Shown one piece after another: positions 47,738 to 60,600 of a stretch of DNA of 64,000 nt (the first letter of the stretch is position 1; the number at the start of each line of letters is the position of its first letter). A program made the position numbers and the translations under genes. Where the stretch lies: assembly GCA_023614405.1 (NCBI GenBank), contig CM042688.1, positions 383,512,567-383,576,566 on the forward strand, read 5' to 3'. Origin of the DNA: Avena insularis (lineage: Eukaryota > Streptophyta > Magnoliopsida > Poales > Poaceae). The notes beneath the pieces were generated by a model that was not told the origin of the DNA, ran no database searches, and was given only the letters and a program-made list of their open reading frames with translations.

Positions 47738-50599
47738 TGTCACATCCCAAATTTTAGATTTGGTCTTGCATATCATTCATTGCATCGCATCATATCTTTC
47801 CATGCATTACCGTCGAGTAGAGAAGATCGACGAAACGCTATTTGCAAAACCCCGTTTCTCCTTCGCTTCGAAGCCTCGCGGAGGCTTCAGAGGGGCTTGC
47901 TACAACCACCCCTGTAGGTTCGAGCTTTCGCTCAAACTTCGACTGAAGGTTGTTCCCCTCGACGATACGAACCCGTAGGCGCGAAAATCGCTCCAATCGG
48001 AGTTCGTATGCAAAAGACTCGGACGTTTTAGTAAACCGCCGGAAAACGGTCCGAAAATCCGGACCGATTTCCGAGTTGTAGTCCAGATCTGGACCGATTC
48101 TGTTTCAGTTTTTTTTTCTTTTCTTTTCTCACGTGAAGGACCAAATAAAAGGAGGCCCCACCGCCTCGGAAGTCGTGCCCGACCCCGCCTCCTCCCAGAA
48201 CCCCGCCGCCACAACTCCCGTGCGCGCGCCCAGGCACAGCCGCCGCCGCCGCCTCCGCTTCGCCTCGCCGTCGCCGACCACCCCTCCGCCGCCGGCCATC
48301 GCCGCGTCTGTTTCCGGGTTCGTCTCGTCGCCCTCTTTCCGTTCCGTTCGCGTCTCCATCCGTCGCCGCCAATCGCGCTTCGCAGATCGCCACAGACGCG
48401 ACGCGTTATTATTCCGGGAGCCGAAGTTGACCGTGTGTACTTGCAGGAGTTTCCACGCCACCGATCCGATCGTTCGCCGTCCGAGCTCGCCGGAGTTCGC
48501 TTTCGCCGTCTGCTTCCGGTAAGACAGCAGCCACCGCCGATCTCAGATCAGCGGCTTAAATCGCTCGTTGACTGGTCAGCACTCCAGACGTTGACTAGTC
48601 AGAGGCCCAGACGTTGACTGGTCAGACGCTTGATCGGCGCCCAGTCATCGTATTGACTGGGTCAATTTCGTTAATCCTATTAGTTGACAGATTTCGGTAG
48701 AATCTTGTAAATTGCGTAGAAATTAAACCGCTTGGCCAAAATTTGCAAATAAAATATGCACGCGTTCAGTGAGTCGTGTAGAATCTCGCTGTAGCTTTGG
48801 TTCAGATTTTTACTGTCAGGTTTAGTACAGTTTAATCAAACTAGTTAGTGGCCTTTTCGGAGTAATAAATTCGTAGTAAAAGTTTCAGAGCTCTAAAAAT
48901 CGCGTATGATATGTCCCTGAACTCGTATGAACGAGGGGAATCTCATAGTGAAATAAAAGATAGGCTTACAGTAAAACTTCTGCAGTATTTGTCTAATGGC
49001 TTTCTGCAGTGTTTTAATTACTCGGATGTTTTATAACTCCTTTTTGAGTAATTCCAATTGGTACTGTTTCTTATCAGCGATGCCTATGCGGTAGATTTTT
49101 TCCAAGATTTTACAAACAGTATACTACCGGTAGTGAACTATTTAAGTTCTAACTCTAGTAGTGATCTCTACTTTTGGTTAATAGTTTTCCTTGCGCCAAA
49201 TCTATTTTTCCATGCATGTATTCGTAGTAATATGTATTAGTACTATGTGGTGCTGTAGCACCAATTCGCTTGTCGTCTTGCATTCATGCATCATCTTTGT
49301 TGCATATGTTTGTGAATTGTTTGTTTATGAATGCAATTGTGTCGTAGATTGTGTGGAGTGCAACCCTTGCTCGTGTTTGGATTGTTCTTCCGACTACAAT
49401 CAAGGCAAGTAGATGCTACTTTGTTCATGATATCGCCCTACTATTTTCAATGCATTGTCGGTATTTTGTAGATGCATGTGTAGGATGATACTATCGCTAT
49501 GCTATGTCCTATTATGTGGTAGGGTTTTTCCGTAGATGAACCACCGTTGTAGATGTGCTTAGCCATGCTATGTTGAACGAGGGCTGGGTTACATCATTGA
49601 CACTTGTTTTCTCAAAGTATTGGTTTGTAAAACTAAAACAACTTAATCAATGAATCATCTGGGTGTGATGGGATTGATAATTTTGGTGGTTTCATTGCGA
49701 AAGGCACCTGTATCAAGAGAGAATGATTGGCTTCTTTATTGTGTAGCTTACGGTACAACCATGTGCCAATAATGGAATGGGCGGTTGGTTGGACTTAGTA
49801 GGTTGTGGTAACTCGAACCCGCGATCCAGAGATGTAGAATTTTGGTAGGTTGGACCGGTGCCGGGATTGAGGAGCTACTTCCCAACAGTCTCTTCTTGGT
49901 CTTCTCCCTATCATCACCCAAAATGAGAGTGATGGTACGAGCTGGGCTGGCCAAGTCACATGGGTAAAGTGTACTAACCTCTGCAGAGTGTATAATCTAA
50001 TCGATTAGCCGTGTCCCCGGTTATGGACATCTGAGTTGCTAGATATTGATTCCATGACATGTTTCTCGCTCATTCTAATTTCATAATTGTTTTAATCTTG
50101 TTGGGTTAACTTAATTGGGATCTTTTCAAAGAAAATTCAAAACTGTTTATGAAAGTAGGACAAATGTATTTGCAAATGCAAGCCAGACACAGCTCCACTT
50201 GCCAGATATGCATGTAGATGTTAGTATTATTGTCTCCATTTACTAGCTCTACTTGCCATGCATTCCATGTATTGACCCTTCGGGGCTGTTGCGTTTTATG
50301 CTGCAGGTTATTCCGATTCTGATTGATCGTTATAGGCCATGGTACTCCACTCGACACTTGTTCACTTGTGGGCAATTTGAAGATTGGAGGATTTACTCGC
50401 TTTTGTTGCTACCTGAACAATTTGAGCTAGCTTTATGCTAAGCTTTTATATTGTAATAATGGTACTCTGGATCTTGTAGATCATGATACACGGTTATTTG
50501 CTATGATTATCTATCTTACTCTATTGTGGGCCAATGAACCGATCCAGGGATTGGCATGTCACATAGAGGCCACGGTCTTATCAGAACCGGGGTGTCACA
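47738..50599 (+). repeat. 3' LTR of element 2
   Basis: TGTCACATCCC to GGGTGTCACA, 20 bp shorter overall than the 5' LTR. It repeats the G-box, TATA-like box, GC-rich zone and donor-like GGTAAGACAG. Small length differences from the 5' LTR are scattered from about 47870 to 50420, while stretches such as 50050-50330 are almost identical. Confidence 0.95.
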
Positions 50600-50604
50600 G
50601 AGTC
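50600..50604 (+). repeat. Target-site duplication of element 2 (right)
   Basis: GAGTC follows the 3' LTR and leads into CCTTACATGTGTG, so the undisturbed site would read CTAGAGTCCCTTACATG, a monomer type seen elsewhere in the array (for example near 13926 and 15029). Confidence 0.93.
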
Positions 50605-53600
50605 CCTTACATGTGTGTTGTTTTCATAAACCACATGGATCCACTAGAGTTCATTACATTTGTGTTCTTTTCATAAACCACATGGTGCCACTAGATTTCA
50701 TTGCATGTGTGTTCTTTTCATAAACCACATCTAGAGTCATTGCAAATGTGTTATTTTCATAAACCACAACTTGAGTTCATTGCATGTGTGTTCTTTTCAT
50801 AAACCACATGGAGCCACTAGATTTCATTGCATGTGTGTTCTTTTCATAAACCACATCTAGAGTCATTGCAAGTGTGTTATTTTCATAAACCACAACTTGA
50901 GTTCATTGCATGTGTGTTCTTTTCATAAACCACATCTAGAGTCATTGCATGTGTGTTATTTTCATAAACCACAACTAGAGTTCATCGCATGTGTGTTCTT
51001 TTCATAAACCACATGGATCCACTAGAGTTCATTGCATGTGTGTTCTTTTCATAAACCACATGGATCCACCAGAGTCATTGCATGTGTGTTCTTTTCATAA
51101 ACCACAACTATAGTCATTGCATGTGTGTTCTTTTCATAAACCACAACTAGAGTCATTGCATGTGTGTTGTTTTCATAAACCACATGGATCCACTAGTGTC
51201 ATTGCATGTGTATTATTTTCATTAACCACAACTAGAGTCATTGCATGTTTGTTCTTTTCATAAACCACAACCAGAGTCATTGCATGTGTGTTCTTTTCAT
51301 AAACCACAACTAGAGTCATTGTGTGTGTTGTTTTCATAAACCACATGGATCCACCAGTGTCATTGCATGTGTGTTCTTTTCATAAACCATATGTATCCAC
51401 TAGAGTCATTGCATGTGTGTTCTTTTCATAAACCCCATGGATCCACCAGAGTCATTGCATGTGTGTTCTTTTCATAAACTACATGGATCCACTAGAGTCA
51501 TTGCATGTGTGTTATTTTAATAAACCACAACTAGAGTCACTACATGTGTATTCTTTTCATAAACCACATGGATCCACTAGAATTTATTACATGTGTTTTC
51601 TTTTCAAAAACCACATCTAGAGTCATTGCATGTGTGTTCTTTTCATAAACCACAACTAGAGTACATTGAATGTGTGTTCGTTTCATAAACCACATGGATC
51701 GACAAGAGTCCGTGCATGTGTGTTCTTTTCATAAACCAGAACTAGAGTCATTGCATGTGTGTTCTTTTCATAAACCACATGGATCCACCAGAGTCATTGC
51801 ATGTGTGTTCTTTTCATCAACCACAACTATAGTCATTGCATGTGTGTTCTTTTCATAAACCACAACTAGAGTCATTGCATCTGTGTTGTTTTCATAAACC
51901 ACATGGATCCACCAGAGTCATTGCATGTGTGTTCTTTTCATAAACAACAACTAGAGTAATTGCATGTGTGTTCTTTTCATAAACCACAACTAGAGTCATT
52001 GCATATATGTTCTTTTCATAAACCACAACTAGAGTCCATTACATGTGTGTTCTTTTCATAATCCACATGGATCCACTAGAGTTCATTGCATGTGTGTTAT
52101 TTTCATAAACCACATGGAGCCACTAGAGTTCATTGCATGTGCGTTCTTTTGATAAACCACATCTAGAGACATTGCATGTGTGTTGTTTTCATAAACCACA
52201 ACTAGAGTTCATTGCATGTGTGTTCTTTTCATAAACCACATCTAGAGTCATTGCTTGTGTGTTCTTTTCATAAACCACAACTTGAGTTCATTGCATGTGA
52301 GTTCTTTTCATAAACCACATGGATCCACCAGAGTCATTGCATGTGTGTTCTTTTCATAAACCAGATGGATCTACCAGAGTCATTGCATGTGTGTTCTTTT
52401 CCTAAACCACAAATAGAGTCACTACATGTTTGTTCTTTTCATAAACAACAACTAGAGTCCCTTACATGTGTGTTATTTTCATAAACCACATGGATCCACT
52501 AGAGTTCATTGCATTTGTGTTCTTTTCATAAACCACATGGTGCCATTAGATTTCATTGCATGTGTGTTCTTTTCATAAACCACATCTAGAGTCATTGCAT
52601 GTGTGTTATTTTCATAAACCACAACTTGAGTTCATTGCATGTGTGTTCTTTTCATAAACCACATCTAGAGTCATTGCATGTGTGTTCTTTTCATAAACCA
52701 CAACTAGAGTTCATTGCATGTGTGTTCTTTTCATAAAACACATGGATCCACTAGAGTTCATTGCATGTGTGTTCTTTTCATAAACCACATCTAGAGTCAT
52801 AGTAGGAGTCTTCTTTTCATAAATCACAACTAGAGTTCATTGCATGTGTGTTCTTTTCATAAACCACATGGATCCACCAGAGTCATTGCATGTGTGTTCT
52901 TTTCATAAACCACAACTAGAGTCATTGCATGTGTGTTGTTCTCATAAACCACATGGATCCACCTTTGTCATTGCATATGTGTTCTTTTCATAAACCACAT
53001 GGATCCACTATAGTTATTGCATGTGTGTTCTTTTCATAAACCACATGGATCCACCAGAGTCATTGCATGTGCGTTCTTTTCATAAACAACAACTTGTGTC
53101 ATTGCATGTGTGTTCTTTTCATAAAACACAACTAGAGTCATTGCATATGTGTTCTTTTCATAAACCACAACTAGAGTCCATTACATGCTTGTTCTTTTCA
53201 TAAACCACATGGATCCACTAGAGTTCATTGCATGTGTGTTGTTTTCATAAACCACATGGAGCCACTAGATTTCATTGCATGTGTGTTCTTTTCATAAACC
53301 ACATCTAGAGTCATTGCATGTGTGTTATTTTCATAAACCACAACTTGAGTTCATTGCATGTGTGTTCTTTTCATAAACCACATCTAGAGTCATTGCAGGT
53401 GTGTTCTTTTCATAAACCACAACTTGACTTCATTGCATATGTGTTCTTTTCATAAAGCGCGTGGATCTACCAGAGTCATTGCATGTGTGTTCTTTTCATA
53501 AACCACATGAATCCACCAGAGTCATTGCATGTGTGTTCTTTTCATAAACCACATGGATCCACCAGAGTCATTGCATGTGTGTTATTTTCCTAAACCACAA

Positions 53601-54674
53601 CTAGAGTCATTGCATGTTTGTTATTTTCATAAACCACAACTAGAGTCCATTACATGTGTGTTATTTTCATAAACCACATGGATCCACTAGAGTTCATTGC
53701 ATTTGTGTTCTTTTCATAAACCACATGGAGCCACTAGATTTCATTGCATGTGTGTTCTTTTCATAAACCACATCTAGAGTCATTACATCTGTGTTATTTT
53801 CATAAACCACAACTTGAGTTCATTGCATGTGTGTTCTTTTCATAAACCACATCTAGAGTCATTGCATGTGTGTTCTTGTCATAAACCACAACTAGAGTTC
53901 ATTGCATGTGTGTTCTTTTCATAAAACACATGGATCCACTAGAGTTCATTGCATGTGTGTTCTTTTCATAAACCACATCTAGAGTCATAGTAGGAGTGTT
54001 GTTTTCATAAATCACAACTAGAGTTCATTGCATGTGTGTTCTTTTCATAAACCACATGGATCCACCAGAGTCATTGCATGTGTGTTCTTTTCATAAACCA
54101 CATGGATCCACCAGATTCATTGCATGTGTGTTCTTTTCATAAAACACATGGATCCACCAGAGTCATTGCATGTGTGTTATTTTCCTAAACCACAACTAGA
54201 GTCATTGCATGTTTGTTCTTTTCATAAACCACAACCAGAGTCATTGCATGTGTGTTCTTTTCATAAACCACAACTAGAGTCATTGTGTGTGTTGTTTTCA
54301 TAAACCACATGGATCCACCAGTGTCATTGCATGTGTGTTCTTTTCATAAACCATATGGATCCACTAGAGTCATTGCATGTGTGTTCTTTTCATAAACCAC
54401 ATGGATCCACCAGAGTCATTGCATGTGTGTTCTTTTCATAAACCACATGGATCCACTAGAGTCATTGCATGTGTGTTATTTTCATAAACCACAACTAGAG
54501 TCACTACATGTGTATTCTTTTCATAAACCACATGGATCCACTAGAATTCATTGCATGTGTTTTCTTTTCAAAAACCACATCTAGAGTCATTGCATGTGTC
54601 TTCTTTTCATAAACCACAACTAGAGTACATTGAATGTGTGTTCTTTTCATAAACCACATGGATCGACAAGAGTC

Positions 54675-57600
54675 AGTGCATGTGTGTTCTTTTCATAAAC
54701 CAGAACTAGAGTCATTGCATGTGTGTTCTTTTCATAAACCACATGGATCCACCAGAGTCATTGCATGTGTGTTCTTTTCATAAACCACAACTATAGTCAT
54801 TGCATGTGTGTTCTTTTCATAAACCACAACTAGAGTCATTGCATGTGTGTTGTTTTCATAAACCACATGGATCCACCAGAGTCATTGCATGAGTGTTCTT
54901 TTCATAAACAACAACTAGAGTAATTGCATGTGTGTTCTTTTCATAAACCACAACTAGAGTCATTGCATATGTGTTCTTTTCATAAACCACAACTAGAGTC
55001 CATTACATGTGTGTTCTTTTCATAATCCAGATGGATCCACTAGAGTTCATTGCATGTGTGTTATTTTCATAAACCACATGGAGCCACTAGAGTTCATTGC
55101 ATGTGTGTTCTTTTGATAAACCACATCTAGAGTCATTGCATGTGTGTTGTTTTCATAAACCACAACTAGAGTTCATTGCATGTGTGTTCTTTTCATAAAC
55201 CACATCTAGAGTCATTGCTTGTGTGTTCTTTTCATAAACCACAACTTGAGTTCATTGCATGTGTGTTCTTTTCATAAACCACATGGATCCACCAGAGTCA
55301 TTGCATGTGTGTTATTTTCATAAACCACATGGATCTACCAGAGTCATTGCATGTGTGTTCTTTTCATAAACCACATGGATCCACTAGAGTCATTGCATGT
55401 GTGTTATTTTCCTAAACCACAAATAGAGTCATTGCATGTTTGTTCTTTTCATAAACCACAACTAGAGTCCCTTACATGTGTGTTATTTTCATAAACCACA
55501 TGGATCCACTAGAGTTCATTGCATTTGTGTTCTTTTGATAAACCACATGGTGCCATTAGATTTCATTGCATGTGTGTTCTTTTCATAAACCACATCTAGA
55601 GTCATTGCATGTGTGTTATTTTCATAAACCACAACTTGAGTTCATTGCATGTGTGTTCTTTTCATAAACCACATCTAGAGTCATTGCATGTGTGTTCTTT
55701 TCATAAACCACAACTAGAGTCATTGTGTGTGTTGTTTTCATAAACCACATGGATCCACCAGTGTCATTGCATGTCTGTTATTTTCATAAACCATATGGAT
55801 CCACTAGATTCATTGCATGTGTGTTCTTTTCATAAACCACATGGATCCACCAGAGTCATTGCATGTGTGTTCTTTTCATAAACCACATGGATCCACTAGA
55901 GTCATTGCATGTGTGTTATTTTCATAAACCACAACTAGAGTCACTACATGTGTATTCTTTTCATAAACCACATGGATCCACTAGAATTCATTGCATGTGT
56001 TTTCTTTTCAAAAATCACATCTAGAGTCATTGCATGTGTCTTCTTTTCATAAACCACAACTAGAGTACATTGAATGTGTGTTCTTTCATAAACCACATGG
56101 ATCGACAAGAGTCAGTGCATGTGTGTTCTTTTAATAAACCAGAACTAGAGTCATTGCATGTGTGTTCTTTTCATAAACCACATGGATCCACCAGAGTCAT
56201 TGCATGTGTGTTCTTTTCATAAACCACAACTATAGTCATTGCATGTGTGTTCTTTTCATAAACCATAACTAGAGTCATTGCATGTGTGTTGTTTTCATAA
56301 ACCACATGGATCCACCAGAGTCATTGCATGTGTGTTCTTTTCATAAACAACAACTAGAGTAATTGCATGTGTGTTCTTTTCATAAACCACAACTAGAGTC
56401 ATTGCATATGTGTTCTTTTCATAAACCACAACTAGAGTCCATTACATGTGTGTTCTTTTCATAATCCACATGGATCCACTAGAGTTCATTGCATGTGTGT
56501 TATTTTCATAAACCACATGGAGCCACTAGAGTTCATTGCATGTGTGTTCTTTTGATAAACCAGATCTAGAGTCATTGCATGTGTGTTGTTTTCATAAACC
56601 ACAACTAGAGTTCATTGCATGTGTGTTCTTTTCATAAACCACATCTAGAGTCATTGCTTGTGTGTTCTTTTCATAAACCACAACTTGAGTTCATTGCATG
56701 TGTGTTCTTTTCATAAACCACATGGATCCACCAGAGTCATTGCATGTGTGCTCTTTTCATAAACCACATGGATCTACCAGAGTCATTGCATGTGTGTTCT
56801 TTTCATAAACCACATGGATCCACTAGAGTCATTGCATGTGTGTTATTTTCCTAAACCACAAATAGAGTCATTGCATGTTTGTTCTTTTCATAAACCACAA
56901 CTAGACTCCCTTACATGTGTGTTATTTTCATAAACCACATGGATCCACTAGAGTTCTTAGCATTTGTGTTATTTTCATAAACCACATGGATCCACTAGAG
57001 TTCATTGCATTTGTGTTCTTTTCATAAACCACATGGTGCCATTAGATTTCATTGCATGTGTGTTCTTTTCATAAACCACATCTAGAGTCATTGCATGTGT
57101 GTTATTGTCATAAACCACAACTTGAGTTCATTGCATGTGTGTTCTTTTCATAAACCACATCAAGAGTCATTGCATGTGTTCTTTTCATAAACCACAACTA
57201 GAGTTCATTGCATGTGTGTTCTTTTCATAAAACACATGGATCCACTAGAGTTCATTGCATGTGTGTTCTTTTCATAAACCACATCTAGAGTCATAGTAGG
57301 AGTCTTCTTTTCATAAATCACGACTAGAGTTCATTGCATGTGTGTTCTTTTCATAAACCACATGGATCCACCAGAGTCATTGCATGTGTGTTCTTTTCAT
57401 AAACCACAACTAGAGTCATTGCATGTGTGTTTTTCATAAACCCCATGGATCCACCAGTGTCATTGCATGTGTTTGGTTTTCATAAACCACATGGATCCAC
57501 CAGTGTCATTGCATATGTGTTCTTTTCATAAACCACATGGATCCACTATAGTTATTGCATGTGTGTTCTTTTCATAAACCACATGGATCCACCAGAGTCA

Positions 57601-60600
57601 TTGCATGTGCGTTCTTTTCATAAACAACAACTTGTGTCATTACATGTGTGTTCTTTTCATAAACCACAACTAGAGTCATTGCATATGTGTTCTTTTCATA
57701 AACCACAACTAGAGTCCATTACATGCTTGTTCTTTTCATAAACCACATGGATCCACTAGAGTTCATTGCATGTGTGTTGTTTTCATAAACCACATGGAGC
57801 CACTAGATTTCATTGCATGTGTGTTCTTTTCATAAACCACATCTAGAGTCATTGCATGTGTGTTATTTTCATAAACCACAACTTGAGTTCATTGCATGTG
57901 TGTTCTTTTCATAAACCACATCTAGAGTCATTGCATGTGTGTTCTTTTCATAAACCACAACTTGACTTCATTGCATATGTGTTCTTTTCATAAAGCGCAT
58001 GGATCTACCAGAGTCATTGCATGTGTGTTCTTTTCATAAACCACATGAATCCACTAGAGTCATTGCATGTGTGTTCTTTTCATAAACCACATGGATCCAC
58101 CAGAGTCATTGCATGTGGGTTATTTTTCCTAAACCATAACTAAAGTCATTGCATGTCTGTTATTTTCATAAACCACAACTAGAGTCCATTACATGTGTGT
58201 TATTTTCATAAACCACATGGATCCACTAGAGTTCATTGCATTTGCGTTCTTTTCATAAACCACATGGAGACAATAGATTTCATTGCATGTGTGTTCTTTT
58301 CATAAACCACATCTAGACTCATTGCATCTGTGTTATTTTCATAAACCACAACTTGAGTTCATTGCATGTGTGTTCTTTTCATAAACCACATCTAGAGTCA
58401 TTGCATGTGTGTTCTTGTCATAAACCACAACTAGAGTTCATTGCGTGTGTGTTCTTTTCATAAAACACATGGATCCACTAGAGTTCATTGCATGTGTGTT
58501 CTTTTCATAAACCACATCTAGAGTCATAGTAGGAGTGTTGTTTTCATAAATCACAACTAGAGTTCATTGTATGTGTGTTCTTTTCATAAACCACATGGAT
58601 CCACCAGAGTCATTGCATGTGTGTTCTTTTCATAATCCACATGGATCCACTAGAGTCATTGCATGTGTGTTCTTTTCATAAACCAGAACTAGAGTCATTG
58701 CATGTGTGTTCTTTTCATAAACCACATGGATCCACCAGAGTCATTGCATGTGTGTTCTTTTCATAAACCACAACTATAGTCATTGCATGTGTGTTCTTTT
58801 CATAAACCACAACTAGAGTCATTGCATGTGTGTTGTTTTCATAAACCACATGGATCCACCAGAGTCATTGCATGAGTGTTCTTTTCATAAACAACAACTA
58901 GAGTAATTGCATGTGTGTTCTTTTCATAAACCACAACTAGAGTCATTGCATATGTGTTCTTTTCATAAACCACAACTAGAGTCCATTACATGTGTGTTCT
59001 TTTCATAATCCACATGGATCCACTAGAGTTCATTGCATGTGTGTTATTTTCATAAACCACATGGAGCCACTAGAGTTCATTGCATGTGTGTTCTTTTGAT
59101 AAACCACATCTAGAGTCATTGCATGTGTGTTGTTTTCATAAACCACAACTAGAGTTCATTGCATGTGTGTTCTTTTCATAAACCACATCTAGAGTCATTG
59201 CTTGTGTGTTCTTTTCATAAACCACAACTTGAGTTCATTGCATGTGTGTTCTTTTCATAAACCACATGGATCCACCAGAGTCATTGCATGTGTGTTATTT
59301 TCATAAACCACATGGATCTACCAGAGTCATTGCATGTGTGTTCTTTTCATAAACCACATGGATCCACTAGAGTCATTGCATGTGTGTTATTTTCCTAAAC
59401 CACAAATAGAGTCATTGCATGTTTGTTCTTTTCATAAACCACAACTAGAGTCCCTTACATGTGTGTTATTTTCATAAACCACATGGATCCACTAGAGTTC
59501 ATTGCATTTGTGTTCTTTTCATAAACCACATGGTGCCATTAGATTTCATTGCATGTGTGTTCTTTTCATAAACCACATCTAGAGTCATTGCATGTGTGTT
59601 ATTTTCATAAACCACAACTTGAGTTCATTGCATGTGTGTTCTTTTCATAAACCACATCTAGAGTCATTGCATGTGTGTTCTTTTCATAAACCACAACTAG
59701 AGTCATTGTGTGTGTTGTTTTCATAAACCACATGGATCCACCAGTGTCATTGCATGTCTGTTATTTTCATAAACCATATGGATCCACTAGATTCATTGCA
59801 TGTGTGTTCTTTTCATAAACCACATGGATCCACCAGAGTCATTGCATGTGTGTTCTTTTCATAAACCACATGGATCCACTAGAGTCATTGCATGTGTGTT
59901 ATTTTCATAAACCACAACTAGAGTCACTACATGTGTATTCTTTTCATAAACCACATGGATCCACTAGAATTCATTGCATGTGTTTTCTTTTCAAAAATCA
60001 CATCTAGAGTCATTGCATGTGTCTTCTTTTCATAAACCACAACTAGAGTACATTGAATGTGTGTTCTTTTCATAAACCACATGGATCGACAAGAGTCAGT
60101 GCATGTGTGTTCTTTTAATAAACCAGAACTAGAGTCATTGCATGTGTGTTCTTTTCATAAACCACATGGATCCACCAGAGTCATTGCATGTGTGTTCTTT
60201 TCATAAACCACAACTATAGTCATTGCATGTGTGTTCTTTTCATAAACCATAACTAGAGTCATTGCATGTGTGTTGTTTTCATAAACCACATGGATCCACC
60301 AGAGTCATTGCATGTGTGTTCTTTTCATAAACAACAACTAGAGTAATTGCATGTGTGTTCTTTTCATAAACCACAACTAGAGTCATTGCTTATGTGTTCT
60401 TTTCATAAACCACAACTAGAGTCCATTACATGTGTGTTCTTTTCATAATCCACATGGATCCACTAGAGTTCATTGCATGTGTGTTATTTTCATAAACCAC
60501 ATGGAGCCACTAGAGTTCATTGCATGTGTGTTCTTTTGATAAACCAGATCTAGAGTCATTGCATGTGTGTTGTTTTCATAAACCACAACTAGAGTTCATT

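Larger units (their letters stand above)
41026..50599 (+). mobile_element. Element 2: defective Ty3/gypsy chromovirus-type retrotransposon
   Basis: A complete insertion of 9574 bp: 5' LTR (2882 bp), interior (3830 bp) and 3' LTR (2862 bp) with the 5-bp duplication GAGTC. The interior order is primer site, broken ORF of unknown function with acidic tail, 560 bp of unassigned sequence, RNase H plus HHCC zinc segment, integrase, chromodomain remnant, purine tract. RNase H before integrase assigns it to Ty3/gypsy, and the C-terminal chromodomain-like remnant to chromoviruses (Tekay-like, inferred). Gag, protease and the reverse transcriptase palm and fingers are absent. The coding parts are broken by stops and frameshifts, so the element is not autonomous. 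Confidence 0.93.
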
